DNA of 64,000 bases, from the NCBI GenBank assembly GCA_963764675.1, contig CAVXTQ010000008.1, positions 248,001 to 312,000 of the forward strand. Reading direction: 5' to 3'. A model generated the notes under the pieces. The model did not search any database and had not been told where the DNA came from. It worked only from the letters and a program-made list of their open reading frames with translations. This DNA comes from Acidiferrum sp963764675 (GTDB taxonomy: Bacteria > Acidobacteriota > Terriglobia > Acidiferrales > UBA7541). Positions 32,600-40,595 of the stretch are shown in pieces (the stretch's first letter is position 1; each line of letters begins with the position of its first letter). Position numbers and translations under genes: made by a program.

Positions 32600-32692
32600 G
32601 GAGTCGCCCAGGGGCCCGGGCCGCCCGCAGCCGATCGCCGTTACCGGATAATTTTCCAGAGGGCGCAGGTTATCCGGAACGTCTCAAAGAGA

Positions 32693-33112
32693 TCACTTTA
32701 GATTGCGTTTTATTTCGGCCACAAGTGCCTGCAACTTGGCCTGATCCGTTGACTTGATGGAGATAGAAAAGACGATGCTTTCCTGCCTATAGGAGCCGCC
32801 AATCAGCCCACTGCCCACGGGTGGCGTAGCACCTCGCCTGTCGAGCATGGCGTCGGCTTGCGGCCCTGACGCCGTCTCCGTAAGGATCCTAAATTGTCCG
32901 CCCGAATGTGCCGGGCCTTGATAAGAACAAGACATCTGGGTGGATGCCGTTTTATCAATGGTCGCCATATAACCCATGATCTGGCTGAATTTTTCCGCCG
33001 TGAGTACTTTGCACGCCTCGTGGTTTGTAGGGGATGCAGGCGCTGCAAGAGCTACGAACGCCGCCGAAACGGCTGTCGCACCTAATACGAAAGCAAGTTT
33101 CCATAAGCGCAC
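32693..33112 (-). CDS. exported small protein, unknown function
   Basis: 139 residues with a signal peptide (RLWKLAFVLGATAVSAAFVALAAP). The mature part starts with a Cys-containing segment CKVLTAEKFSQIMGY and has a second Cys in MSCSYQG, likely a disulfide, like small periplasmic DUF3558-type sensor proteins. The resemblance is by pattern only. It lies convergent to the DinB gene. Confidence 0.65.
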   Translation of the reverse strand: MRLWKLAFVLGATAVSAAFVALAAPASPTNHEACKVLTAEKFSQIMGYMATIDKTASTQMSCSYQGPAHSGGQFRILTETASGPQADAMLDRRGATPPVGSGLIGGSYRQESIVFSISIKSTDQAKLQALVAEIKRNLK

Positions 33113-33270
33113 AATCAGGCCTCCTCAATTTTGATCTTTAGTGATACCGCAATGCACCACAGTCGAGCTGGCCGGTTTTCTGGTTCGGGTGCCTTCGAGA
33201 GAGCGTACTCAGATGCGGTCAAAAGCTGCCATCGGCGATCCAATCGGATTGGGACCTCGACCCGAAGTAG

Positions 33271-33624
33271 CTACGAAAGTTTGCTGTTCCGATTCGGCGG
33301 TTCCGGCAACGGAATGACCACCTTGGTCGTCGTGCCGCTCCCTTTGCAGAAAGTTTCATAGCTTTCACCGAGAGATGTGACACGGTCCCGCGTCCCTAGG
33401 GTAAGCATGACATCGATGGCGCAGCGTATATCCCGCCTTTCGCAATTGGCGTCTTTGTCCCGGGCCAGTTCCAAAAGACGCTCGAAGACTGCTTTTTCCG
33501 TGGCAGCCAATAACTTCACCACAATTTCGGGGTCTGACTCTAGCAGCGCCTCGGCATAAGGCTTATGCCACGCGGGAAAGCTGAGTTCGTGGTTCAGTGA
33601 GCGGCGATCCCGAGTAGGTAACAT
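33271..33624 (-). CDS. hypothetical protein
   Basis: 117 residues from ATG 33624; longer starts at 33669 and 33786 exist but add low-complexity residues. A helical core, SFPAWHKPYAEALLESDPE, is followed by KLLAATEKAVFERLLEL, Cys in CERRDIRCAIDVM, and a basic C terminus. The core resembles small orphan proteins common in Acidobacteria. No function can be assigned. Confidence 0.5.
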   Translation of the reverse strand: MLPTRDRRSLNHELSFPAWHKPYAEALLESDPEIVVKLLAATEKAVFERLLELARDKDANCERRDIRCAIDVMLTLGTRDRVTSLGESYETFCKGSGTTTKVVIPLPEPPNRNSKLS

Positions 33625-34103
33625 TGCGCGCGTGTGCCTTTGTCCAACGGACAGGCTGTACCCTCTCATTGAGCCAGGCTTCAGACCGGGTTCCCAATGG
33701 TGGACGCGGGATGCTTTTGCTTCTTGGTTTCCTTGCGCATCTGTACGGTTCAATCGACTTTGGGAGTTCGTCGGTTCTTGGGGCATGGGAAACCTCCACG
33801 CCGAATTTCTAACATGGGGCGGGCTCCGTAAACTGTCTCGTTCTGCTCATGCGCGGAAACGTCGTGCACTAGGGATGGCACAGGCGCGATTTGACGCGAC
33901 CTGGCCGCTTTCTGCTCAACTTGGCCAGACCGTGCTGCGATTCATCCACCGCGCCATCGATCCGCCGCGGGGTTCGCTCGGCCCTGTTTTGAGACGTGTC
34001 CCATTTCGCACAGATTATTGGCCTCCTCTTTTGGTTCAATGGACAGGAAATCCCACAGCCCAGCTTCACCGCATGAGTGCAAAGCCTTCTGGTGCCGTTC
34101 AGG
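33625..34103. other. gene-free stretch before the Crp/Fnr gene
   Basis: About 480 bases without a convincing gene on either strand; the long plus-strand frame here has composition and residues unlike a protein. It presumably contains the promoters of the flanking divergent genes. Confidence 0.45.
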
Positions 34104-34859
34104 ATGGACATGATCGGGAAAAATTTTCGAGTCGCACAGTCAGGCCAACGCACCAACATCGAGGGAAAGCACGTAAGCAACAGAGTACTGTTGGCAATGC
34201 CCGATAATGAATACGAGTTGATGCGTCCTGATTTGGCGTACATCGATCTCCCGCATCATTTGAGCCTTCATGAGCCGACCCAAGACATCAAGTTTGTCTA
34301 TTTTCCGAACAACGGAATGGTTTCTCAGGTGGTAGTGACCAAAGACGGTCGAACCGTGGAAGTGGGTGTGGTGGGCAACGAGGGCTACGTGGGGGCAGGA
34401 TTGGCAGTTGGCCTCAGCAGAAGTCCTGTGCGCGAAATAATCCAAATCGCGGGCGATGGCTTCCGAATGATGGGGAATGCCTTGGAACGCATTCTGCGAT
34501 CGGCCCCGCAGTTACAGGTGATCTTGAACAGGCACTCGGGCCTTCAAGGAATGCAGGTCGCACAGACCGCGGCGTGCAATCGGCTCCACGACATACAGCA
34601 GCGTCTCGCGCGATGGCTGCTGATGACCCAGGATCGCGTAAATTTGGGAGTGATTCCGATCACCCACGATTTCATTGCCACCATGATGGGTACGGACCGG
34701 TCCACGGTGAGCTTGGCGGCGTCAGTCCTGCAAAAAAAAGGAATCATAGAATACATGCGAGGCGCAGTGAAGGTTGTGAACCGCAGGAAACTCGAAAAAT
34801 CGGCTTGTGAGTGCTACGACGTCATCCAACAGTTCGAGGATGATCTCGGATTGCGATAA
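34104..34859 (+). CDS. Crp/Fnr family transcriptional regulator
   Basis: About 251 residues from ATG 34104. A cyclic-nucleotide-like beta domain (VYFPNNGMVSQVVVTKDGRTVEVGVVGNEGYVGAGL) is followed by the long dimer helix (MQVAQTAACNRLHDIQQRLARWLLMTQDRV) and a winged helix with HDFIATMMGTDRSTVSLAASVLQKKG. No Cys cluster for iron-sulfur is present at the N terminus, so it is not an FNR oxygen sensor; the cAMP-binding residues of CRP are also absent. The signal is unknown. It belongs to a family with many copies in Acidobacteria. Confidence 0.88.
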   Translation: MDMIGKNFRVAQSGQRTNIEGKHVSNRVLLAMPDNEYELMRPDLAYIDLPHHLSLHEPTQDIKFVYFPNNGMVSQVVVTKDGRTVEVGVVGNEGYVGAGLAVGLSRSPVREIIQIAGDGFRMMGNALERILRSAPQLQVILNRHSGLQGMQVAQTAACNRLHDIQQRLARWLLMTQDRVNLGVIPITHDFIATMMGTDRSTVSLAASVLQKKGIIEYMRGAVKVVNRRKLEKSACECYDVIQQFEDDLGLR

Positions 34860-35085
34860 CAATTCTTCTCAGTGTTGGATGTCCCACAGACAGCAGCCTC
34901 TTTCTATCGTTAGTGTTTGGCCCTCACGCATTCACTTCGGTTTTGGTGGGTGCTTTAAGAGTGGTGATTTGGGCAGAACCTCGCATAGGGTAATGAAAAT
35001 TGCCTTTGTCGTGGGAGTGCCGTCGAAGACGAGTGCTACACCGTCTTTCAAGGAAGCATAACCGCGCCAAATCTCGAGGTGTGCC

Positions 35086-35298
35086 GTGGAGGCGATGCGC
35101 CGCAAACTGGTATGGGTCGAAAGACAGAATTTTCAGGGATGGGCTTGCACGGAATGCGCCTGGGTGTTCAACCCTGTAGGGCCGCCCGTCGGCGAATCCA
35201 TTGAGGAGATGAAGAGGCACTACGAACGGCAGCGCGATAAGGAGTTCGCGTCTCACGTCTGCGCCAAGCACCCAAGAACCCCACACGATCCCCACTAG
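35086..35298 (+). CDS. small Cys-containing orphan protein
   Basis: 70 residues from GTG 35086, or 67 from ATG 35095. WACTECAWVF (C-x2-C) followed by a helical EEMKRHYERQRDKEFASHVCAKHP suggests a small zinc-ribbon-like fold with a third Cys and His. Protein-like residue conservation and this pattern recur in acidobacterial genomes, by my recollection. Function unknown. Confidence 0.6.
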   Translation: MEAMRRKLVWVERQNFQGWACTECAWVFNPVGPPVGESIEEMKRHYERQRDKEFASHVCAKHPRTPHDPH

Positions 35299-35484
35299 CC
35301 AAACCACGCGCAGGCTGAATTCTGCGTGACTCTTGTGTTCGTGCAGCAGCGTATCACTGCGGCGCGTAAGGATTTTCCGATGGCCGGAACACAAAGGAGC
35401 GGATCGCCACACGCAAAGAATGCCTAAAAAATATCGACTCTCGCCTTACTCAGTTCGCTCGATAGGTTGCAAAGAGGTGCCGCC

Positions 35485-35688
35485 GTGGAATCCCCCTTCG
35501 ACATTCTGAAGAAGATAGACGCCCTGAATTTCGAATGGGTGGGAGCCGCCGCGGACTTGCAAACCGCCGAGGCCAGGATCAAAGACCTTCAAGCGCGTTC
35601 GCCCGGCGAATACGTCGTCTTTAGCCAGGACGCCCAACAGATTGTCGCCAGGTTCAATTCTCCGATAGCGGACGCGCCAGAGACTTGA
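35485..35688 (+). CDS. small hypothetical protein
   Basis: 67 residues from GTG 35485 (ESPFDILKKIDALNFEWVGAAADLQTAEARI), with AGAGGTG upstream. It is a helical protein ending SPGEYVVFSQDAQQIVARF, a pattern I associate with short orphan proteins in Acidobacteria. No catalytic motif is visible. Confidence 0.55.
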   Translation: MESPFDILKKIDALNFEWVGAAADLQTAEARIKDLQARSPGEYVVFSQDAQQIVARFNSPIADAPET

Positions 35689-35807
35689 ACTTTTCGCCCG
35701 TACATCCCGCCGCGATATTTTCTCCTGCTTCTCCGGCGCCTATCTCTCCGCTTGCGGCCTGAGCGCCGCTTTGACTCGCTGCACGAGCAACGGGGCTATC
35801 TCGTCTC

Positions 35808-35830
35808 GGGGCGCAGCACCGCTGCGCCTC
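35808..35830. repeat. GGGGCGCAGC palindrome family copy 4
   Basis: GGGGCGCAGC / GCTGCGCCTC around ACC; it differs from the copy at 27516-27538 by two bases near the end of the right arm and shares the same ACC loop. Confidence 0.6.
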
Positions 35831-35936
35831 AATCGCCCAGGCGTCAGAATCAGAAGGTGGCGGCGATGAATCCAATTCACTCTGGGCACGTTCTCACCGT
35901 CGGAACAAGGCTCAGACCGCAACAACCGTAAGACTG

Positions 35937-35977
35937 TCATTCTGAGGGCATCCGATGAGGACGCCCGAAGAACCTCA
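35937..35977. repeat. dispersed repeat, GTCATTCTGAG type, copy 2
   Basis: GTCATTCTGAGGGC, then a spacer, then GCCCGAAGAACCTCA, so that GGGC/GCCC form a short stem; it matches the copy at 24226-24269 in the outer parts and differs in the stem. Confidence 0.5.
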
Positions 35978-36088
35978 ACTGCAAATGCCCCAACTGCTCA
36001 AACGTTTTTGCCCCGGGGCGCCTGTATGAACTCCTGAGCTGTCGCAAATGTAAATGAAATCTAACCCGTTTCGTCGTAGCATTCCGCC

Positions 36089-36931
36089 ATGACAAACTAT
36101 CTTTCCCGCCGTTCGTTCCTGGCTCTATCCGCCGCGCTCCCGTTCGCTCTTCGCACTCGCGCGGCTTCGTCGATTCCCATGGGCCTCGAACTCTATTCCG
36201 TTCGCAACGCGCTGAAGCAGGATCTCGAAGGTACCGTGCGCGCCGTCGCGCAAATGGGATACCAGGGTGTCGAATTCTACGCGCCGTACTTCGACTGGAC
36301 CGAAGCGCAAACCAAGCAAACGCGCAAGCTGCTGGACGACCTCGGTATCCGTTGCTTCTCGACCCACAACGACGCTTCCTGCCTTGGCAAGGACAAGATC
36401 GCTCGCGCCCGCGACATGAATCTGATTCTAGGCAGCAAGTATGTCGTCGTCGCCAGCGCCAAGCCTGATCCTGGGCCCGACGGCTGGAACGCCGTCGCTG
36501 ATCTGCTGAATGCCGCCGCCGACGCGCTCGAACCCGCGGGCTTGAAGACCGGCTACCACAATCATGACCTGGAATTCACTCCCGCCGACGGCCATCGTCC
36601 CATCGAAACGATCGCCAAGAGGACCAAGCCATCCGTGATGCTGCAGCTCGACGTCGGCACCTGTATCGAGGCCGGCTCGGACCCCGTAGCCTGGATTCGG
36701 TCCAATCCGGGCCGCATTCATTCGCTGCATTGCAAAGAATGGTCGCCCGACCCGGGCAAGGGATACACGGTCTTGTTCGGAGAAGGCGTCGCGAAGTGGA
36801 AAGACATCTTCGCCGCCGCCGAATCCGTCGGTGGTGTCGAGTACTACCTCATGGAGCAGGAAGGCAGCCGCCTCTCCGAGCTAGACACCGCGCGCGAATG
36901 CCTCAAATCGTATCGCGCGCTCCGCTCCTAG
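36089..36931 (+). CDS. Tat-exported sugar phosphate isomerase/epimerase family protein
   Basis: 280 residues. A twin-arginine signal (LSRRSFLALSAALPFAL) leads into an AP-endonuclease-2-like TIM barrel: MGLELYSVRNALKQD, GYQGVEFYAPY, STHND, GYHNHDLEF (metal His/Glu), LQLDVGTCIEAG, SLHCKEW. The family contains xylose/inosose isomerases and dehydratases. A periplasmic Tat copy fits sugar scavenging and is common in Acidobacteria. Single gene. Confidence 0.87.
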   Translation: MTNYLSRRSFLALSAALPFALRTRAASSIPMGLELYSVRNALKQDLEGTVRAVAQMGYQGVEFYAPYFDWTEAQTKQTRKLLDDLGIRCFSTHNDASCLGKDKIARARDMNLILGSKYVVVASAKPDPGPDGWNAVADLLNAAADALEPAGLKTGYHNHDLEFTPADGHRPIETIAKRTKPSVMLQLDVGTCIEAGSDPVAWIRSNPGRIHSLHCKEWSPDPGKGYTVLFGEGVAKWKDIFAAAESVGGVEYYLMEQEGSRLSELDTARECLKSYRALRS

Positions 36932-37450
36932 GGTCCGCTTCCGAGAGCCATTAACTCTTTACTTCGTCAGTTCATTACTTCGTTCGTTTTTTGGGAGGAA
37001 TGAGCGCCGCGCAACTGCCAGGGGACGATTACGCGGCGCTCAGGGGGTGTTGGCTGGTTGATCGGGGATTCGCTGGGGAACTACCGCTGGTGGGAGCCTG
37101 TTTGCGAACGGCGGGCACACACTCTTCGTGGCCGCACATCTTCGGCAATAATCCTTTCCATCGTTTCTCGCCTCATCTCAATTCACCGAGTTAGCTGCCC
37201 TTTATTCCGGCGCTGGACATCTTCGCTCCGGCTTTCCAGAACCTCGTGGCATCGGCTCACTTGCTAACTGCAGGGCGCGTGCCAAACTCCCGCAAGCTCA
37301 AGCTCTCCATTTTCTTCATCTTGCGAAAAATCGCCGCTGCTGCCACTGCTTCAACACGGGAATCTGTCCCTCACCGGAACAGTCTCACTGGAACAAACCC
37401 CGCTGAACACGCTGAGCCTGCTTAGTAAGAACCTAAAATCGCCGCCTGCA
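36932..37450. other. gene-free stretch behind the isomerase gene
   Basis: About 520 bases. Just behind the stop come repeated TTACTTCGT units and a run of six T (about 36986-36992), possibly a weak terminator. A 48-codon frame (37279-37425, GTG start) is open but shows no family sign. Otherwise nothing recognisable. Confidence 0.4.
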
Positions 37451-38884
37451 TCAAGCCGCCGCGCCCGGCTTCTCTGCCGCTATACCGTCAACGCCGTCTC
37501 GCTTCAGATACCGGTACAAACTGGTCCGTCCGATCCCCAGAATCTGCGCCGCTCGCAATCGATTTCCTTGGCACATGTCCAGCACCTTCTGGATGTGCAC
37601 TTTGCGCACCTCGTCCAGCGACAGCGGCCGCCACGCATCGTCTTGCACGGTGCGCTGCCCCCGGTGCTGCAGGTGCTCCGGCAGGTCCGCCAGGTCGATG
37701 AAGTCGCCCGTCGCGGTGATGCACGCGCTGGAGATCACGTTCTCGAGTTCCCGCACGTTCCCCGGCCACGGGTGCTGCAGCAGCGCCGCCTGTGCCCGCC
37801 TCGTCAATCCCGCAATCTTCTTCCCGTAGGCTTCGTTGTATTTCTTCAGCAGGAAATGCACCAGCAAGGGGATGTCTTCCAGGCGCTCGCCTAGCGACGG
37901 AATCCGGATCTGGATCGAGCTCAACCGGTAAAATAAGTCCTCGCGAAAACGCCCCGCCAAAACCTCCGCCCGCAGTTCGCGGTTCGTTGCCGCGATCAAC
38001 CTCACGTTGATCTGCTTCACCTCCGGCGAGCCGACCCGCTGGATCTCGCGATTCTGAATCACGCGCAGGAGCTTGGCCTGCATCGCCAGCGACGTTTCGC
38101 CCACCTCGTCCAGAAACACCGTTCCACCGTTCGCATACTCGAACAACCCCGGACGCGTGTCTGTCGCCCCGGTGAACGCCCCCCGCACATGCCCGAACAA
38201 TTGACTCTCCAGCAGCGTGTCCACCATTGCCGAGCAATTACACACCGCCAGACGCTGCGAGCTTACCGGGCTGATCTGGTGAATCGCCCGCGCCACCAGC
38301 TCCTTTCCCGTCCCCGTCGGCCCCACCACCAGCACGTTGCTGTAGTGCCGCGCCACCTTGCGCGCGAAGTCAAACACCTCCAGCATCGCCGGACTCTTGC
38401 CCACGATGCCGTGGAACTCCAGGTCCTTCAGCAGTTGCTCTTCGAGCGCCTTTACACGCCGGCGCTGATCGTACAAAGCCGCTACGTCGTCCAGGGTGCG
38501 CTTCAGTCGGTTGCGATCGATCGGTTTCGGCAGGAAATCGGTGGCACCCCGCCGGATGGCTTCCAGCGCCGAATCCAGTGTGTATTCCCGGGTCATGATG
38601 ATCACGTGGACGCCCGGATCGCTGCGCAGCGCGCGGTCGAGAAACTCATAGCCATCGCTTCCCGAAGCGTGCACGTCCGCCAGCACCAGCCGGCAGCGCC
38701 CGTACCGTATGGCCTTCAGTGCTTCCTCGGGATCGGAGGTGGGCACCGGCTCGTAGCCCAGCTCCGCGATCAGCGACACCAGCGCTTCCAGCTCCACAGG
38801 GTCATCATCCAGGACGCAGGGGGTGAGGGAACTCTTCGGCGCAACAATCTCCACCGCCTTGGAATATGCATGGGCCACCCCCAC
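37451..38884 (-). CDS. sigma-54-dependent response regulator (NtrC family)
   Basis: 477 residues. Receiver domain 20-140 with acidic cluster LDDD, phosphoacceptor Asp70 (VLADVH), Thr in IIMTREY and Lys in LPKPID. AAA+ domain 150-375 with Walker A VGPTGTGKE, the sigma-54 contact loop GAFTGA, Walker B GGTVFLDEVGE, and NVRELENVI. A Fis-type HTH closes the protein (RLRAAQILGIGRTSLYRYLKRDG). It should activate sigma-54 promoters on phosphorylation. No histidine kinase gene is adjacent, so it is an orphan in this window. Confidence 0.93.
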   Translation of the reverse strand: MGVAHAYSKAVEIVAPKSSLTPCVLDDDPVELEALVSLIAELGYEPVPTSDPEEALKAIRYGRCRLVLADVHASGSDGYEFLDRALRSDPGVHVIIMTREYTLDSALEAIRRGATDFLPKPIDRNRLKRTLDDVAALYDQRRRVKALEEQLLKDLEFHGIVGKSPAMLEVFDFARKVARHYSNVLVVGPTGTGKELVARAIHQISPVSSQRLAVCNCSAMVDTLLESQLFGHVRGAFTGATDTRPGLFEYANGGTVFLDEVGETSLAMQAKLLRVIQNREIQRVGSPEVKQINVRLIAATNRELRAEVLAGRFREDLFYRLSSIQIRIPSLGERLEDIPLLVHFLLKKYNEAYGKKIAGLTRRAQAALLQHPWPGNVRELENVISSACITATGDFIDLADLPEHLQHRGQRTVQDDAWRPLSLDEVRKVHIQKVLDMCQGNRLRAAQILGIGRTSLYRYLKRDGVDGIAAEKPGAAA

Positions 38885-39184
38885 GCTGTCGCAACCCGAC
38901 CACCACTCCCGTCCACCCGGGGGGCATGCAAGTTTCCCGCCCAGCGATTTCTTCTAAAGTCTGGTGGATCAGGGAGCTAGCAGCAGGCGCGCGAAGAACC
39001 CGGCGCGGCGCAAACGCCTGCGAGGTCGCGGCGCGGGCAATCCGATTCGGACCGCAGTGTGCCGTTTCGATACGCCTCCGCAGCTCTACGAAGCGGCTGC
39101 GGCTCACAAATCTTCGACACTAAGTGCCTGATTGCTTGAGCCGTTCGCGAGGCTGATTGTCTCAATTGGTTGACGCGTTCCGCT

Positions 39185-39478
39185 CTACCGTGCGGGGTCG
39201 ACCGGGTGCAGCCGGAATTCGTACCGGCCTTCCGGAGTCATCTCCACGAACTCGGTTTCATACGCCATCGGGTGGGATCGCTCCGTGCTCAGGCAGAACA
39301 CCAGCCGCAGAAACACGACGGCTCCATCGGGAATCGCGTGACTCAGGGTGACTTGCTTGCCGCTGTCCTCGCTCCACTCCAGCTCGGATTTCTCGACGAA
39401 AAATGTTTGGTCCTTGTCCCACCCGGAGATCTCGACCCGGTACAGGCTCGTAATGCGATAGCGCGCGGACAGAATCAT
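39185..39478 (-). CDS. small conserved hypothetical protein
   Basis: 97 residues from ATG 39478 (an earlier ATG at 39526 adds 16 residues). Beta-rich: RYRITSLYRVEISGWDKDQTFFVEKSELEW and GAVVFLRLVF. Composition is protein-like and the segment resembles an orphan family I associate with Acidobacteria that is often encoded beside regulators. Function unknown. Confidence 0.55.
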   Translation of the reverse strand: MILSARYRITSLYRVEISGWDKDQTFFVEKSELEWSEDSGKQVTLSHAIPDGAVVFLRLVFCLSTERSHPMAYETEFVEMTPEGRYEFRLHPVDPAR

Positions 39479-39724
39479 GTTCAACCTCTGCAGATGTACT
39501 TGCAGACCGAAGGCCACCCGTTCCATCGTTTACGTCCATGTAAACAAGGGCTTTATACGATCGGGACACGGAACGGCTGCGCGCGGATGAGACAGAGTAG
39601 CGATCCGTGTGCGGAATTGAACCATCGCTGGGGCGAAGTGTTGCCATCGAGGCGCTAGCCGTTGCCTAGGTTCAGATCGCCGTGCGCAGCGGAGGGGAAG
39701 AAGCACGCTCTTGATTGGGAATTT

Positions 39725-40390
39725 CTAACGGAGCAGCAGATTCGTTGCAAAACTCTCGATCGGTCCGTAGAAATACCGGAACGCCAGCAATCCCACCAGC
39801 AGTCCGAGCCTCGCGTAACTGCTCCCGCGCAGCCAGTCCAGATAGCGTTGCGCGCTGCTTTCCGTCATCAGCAGCAGGATCGCGGTGCTGCCGTCCAGCG
39901 GCGGCACCGGCAGCAAATTGAACGTGCCCAGCAGCAAGTTCAGGGAAAACATCACCAGCAGAGTTACGGTCACAAAATCCGGCCTGCCGAGGGCGTCGGA
40001 GTGAAGCCATCCCGCGGCGTTCGCGATGCGCAGCGCCACCACGGCGATCAGCATCAGCGTGTAGTTCGCAGCGGGGCCCGCCATGGCCATCAGCGCCGCA
40101 CGTTTCGGATGCCGCCGCTCCCACGCCGGATCGAAGGGCGCGCTGGCCCATCCGATCATGCTGCCGTGCGCCAGCAGGACCATTGCGATGGGAACAATCA
40201 CCATGCCCCACGGCTCGCGCCGTATGTGCGGCACTGGATTCAGCGTCACTTGTCCCGCCAACGCGGCGGTGCTGTCTCCGCCGAGCTTGGCCACCAGCGC
40301 GTGCGCAGCTTCATGACAGGTAGTGGAAAAAAGAAACACGACGTAGGAGATAAAGGCGTAGACGAGAAATTCCGGTGTCCAGTCGGGCAT
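39725..40390 (-). CDS. M50 / site-2 protease family membrane protein
   Basis: 221 residues with about five TM helices. Zinc motif HEAAH (26-30) lies in the first TM segment, and the third ligand motif is NLLPVPPLDG. This is the compact rhomboid-like S2P branch lacking PDZ domains. Substrate is unknown; such proteases cut TM segments in signalling. The first 24 codons of this gene are repeated, mutated, at 43420-43491 beyond the kinase gene, so a local duplication has involved it. It is divergent from the kinase at 40596. Confidence 0.87.
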   Translation of the reverse strand: MPDWTPEFLVYAFISYVVFLFSTTCHEAAHALVAKLGGDSTAALAGQVTLNPVPHIRREPWGMVIVPIAMVLLAHGSMIGWASAPFDPAWERRHPKRAALMAMAGPAANYTLMLIAVVALRIANAAGWLHSDALGRPDFVTVTLLVMFSLNLLLGTFNLLPVPPLDGSTAILLLMTESSAQRYLDWLRGSSYARLGLLVGLLAFRYFYGPIESFATNLLLR

Positions 40391-40510
40391 CGCCGTACGA
40401 GCCTAGAGGTTCCCGCTTTCATTTGCAAGCCAACGGAACTGCAGGTCGTGGGGCTCACGACCTTCAGGACGGGACTGTCGGCGCCGGCATAGTTTCCGAA
40501 TCGCCGACCA
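40318..40510. repeat. direct repeat flanking kinase 2, left copy
   Basis: About 190 bases covering the first codons of the M50 gene and the region upstream of it. It is repeated with point changes and one insertion at 43420-43643, right behind the kinase stop. The first about 125 bases agree almost base for base. It marks an old duplication whose unit was about 3.1 kb long. Confidence 0.8.
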
Positions 40511-40595
40511 TTCCGTCTGAATGTGCAAGCCGCACATCAGACCTCTGGCACCCTCACGCCGTGATAGGATGTGACCATTCTTCAGCGCAAGGGCC

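Larger units (their letters stand above)
35689..36088. other. intergenic region with two dispersed repeats
   Basis: 400 bases without a gene; it contains the GGGGCGCAGC palindrome copy 4 (35808-35830) and the GTCATTCTGAG repeat copy 2 (35937-35977). Confidence 0.5.

Noticed and set aside
33632..34207. Plus-strand frame of 191 codons ahead of the Crp/Fnr gene
   Set aside because: Residue use is unlike a folded protein, it overlaps the regulator start, and no ribosome site precedes it.
37279..37425. 48-codon frame with GTG start between the isomerase and the NtrC-type gene
   Set aside because: No family likeness and no ribosome site; open by chance cannot be excluded.
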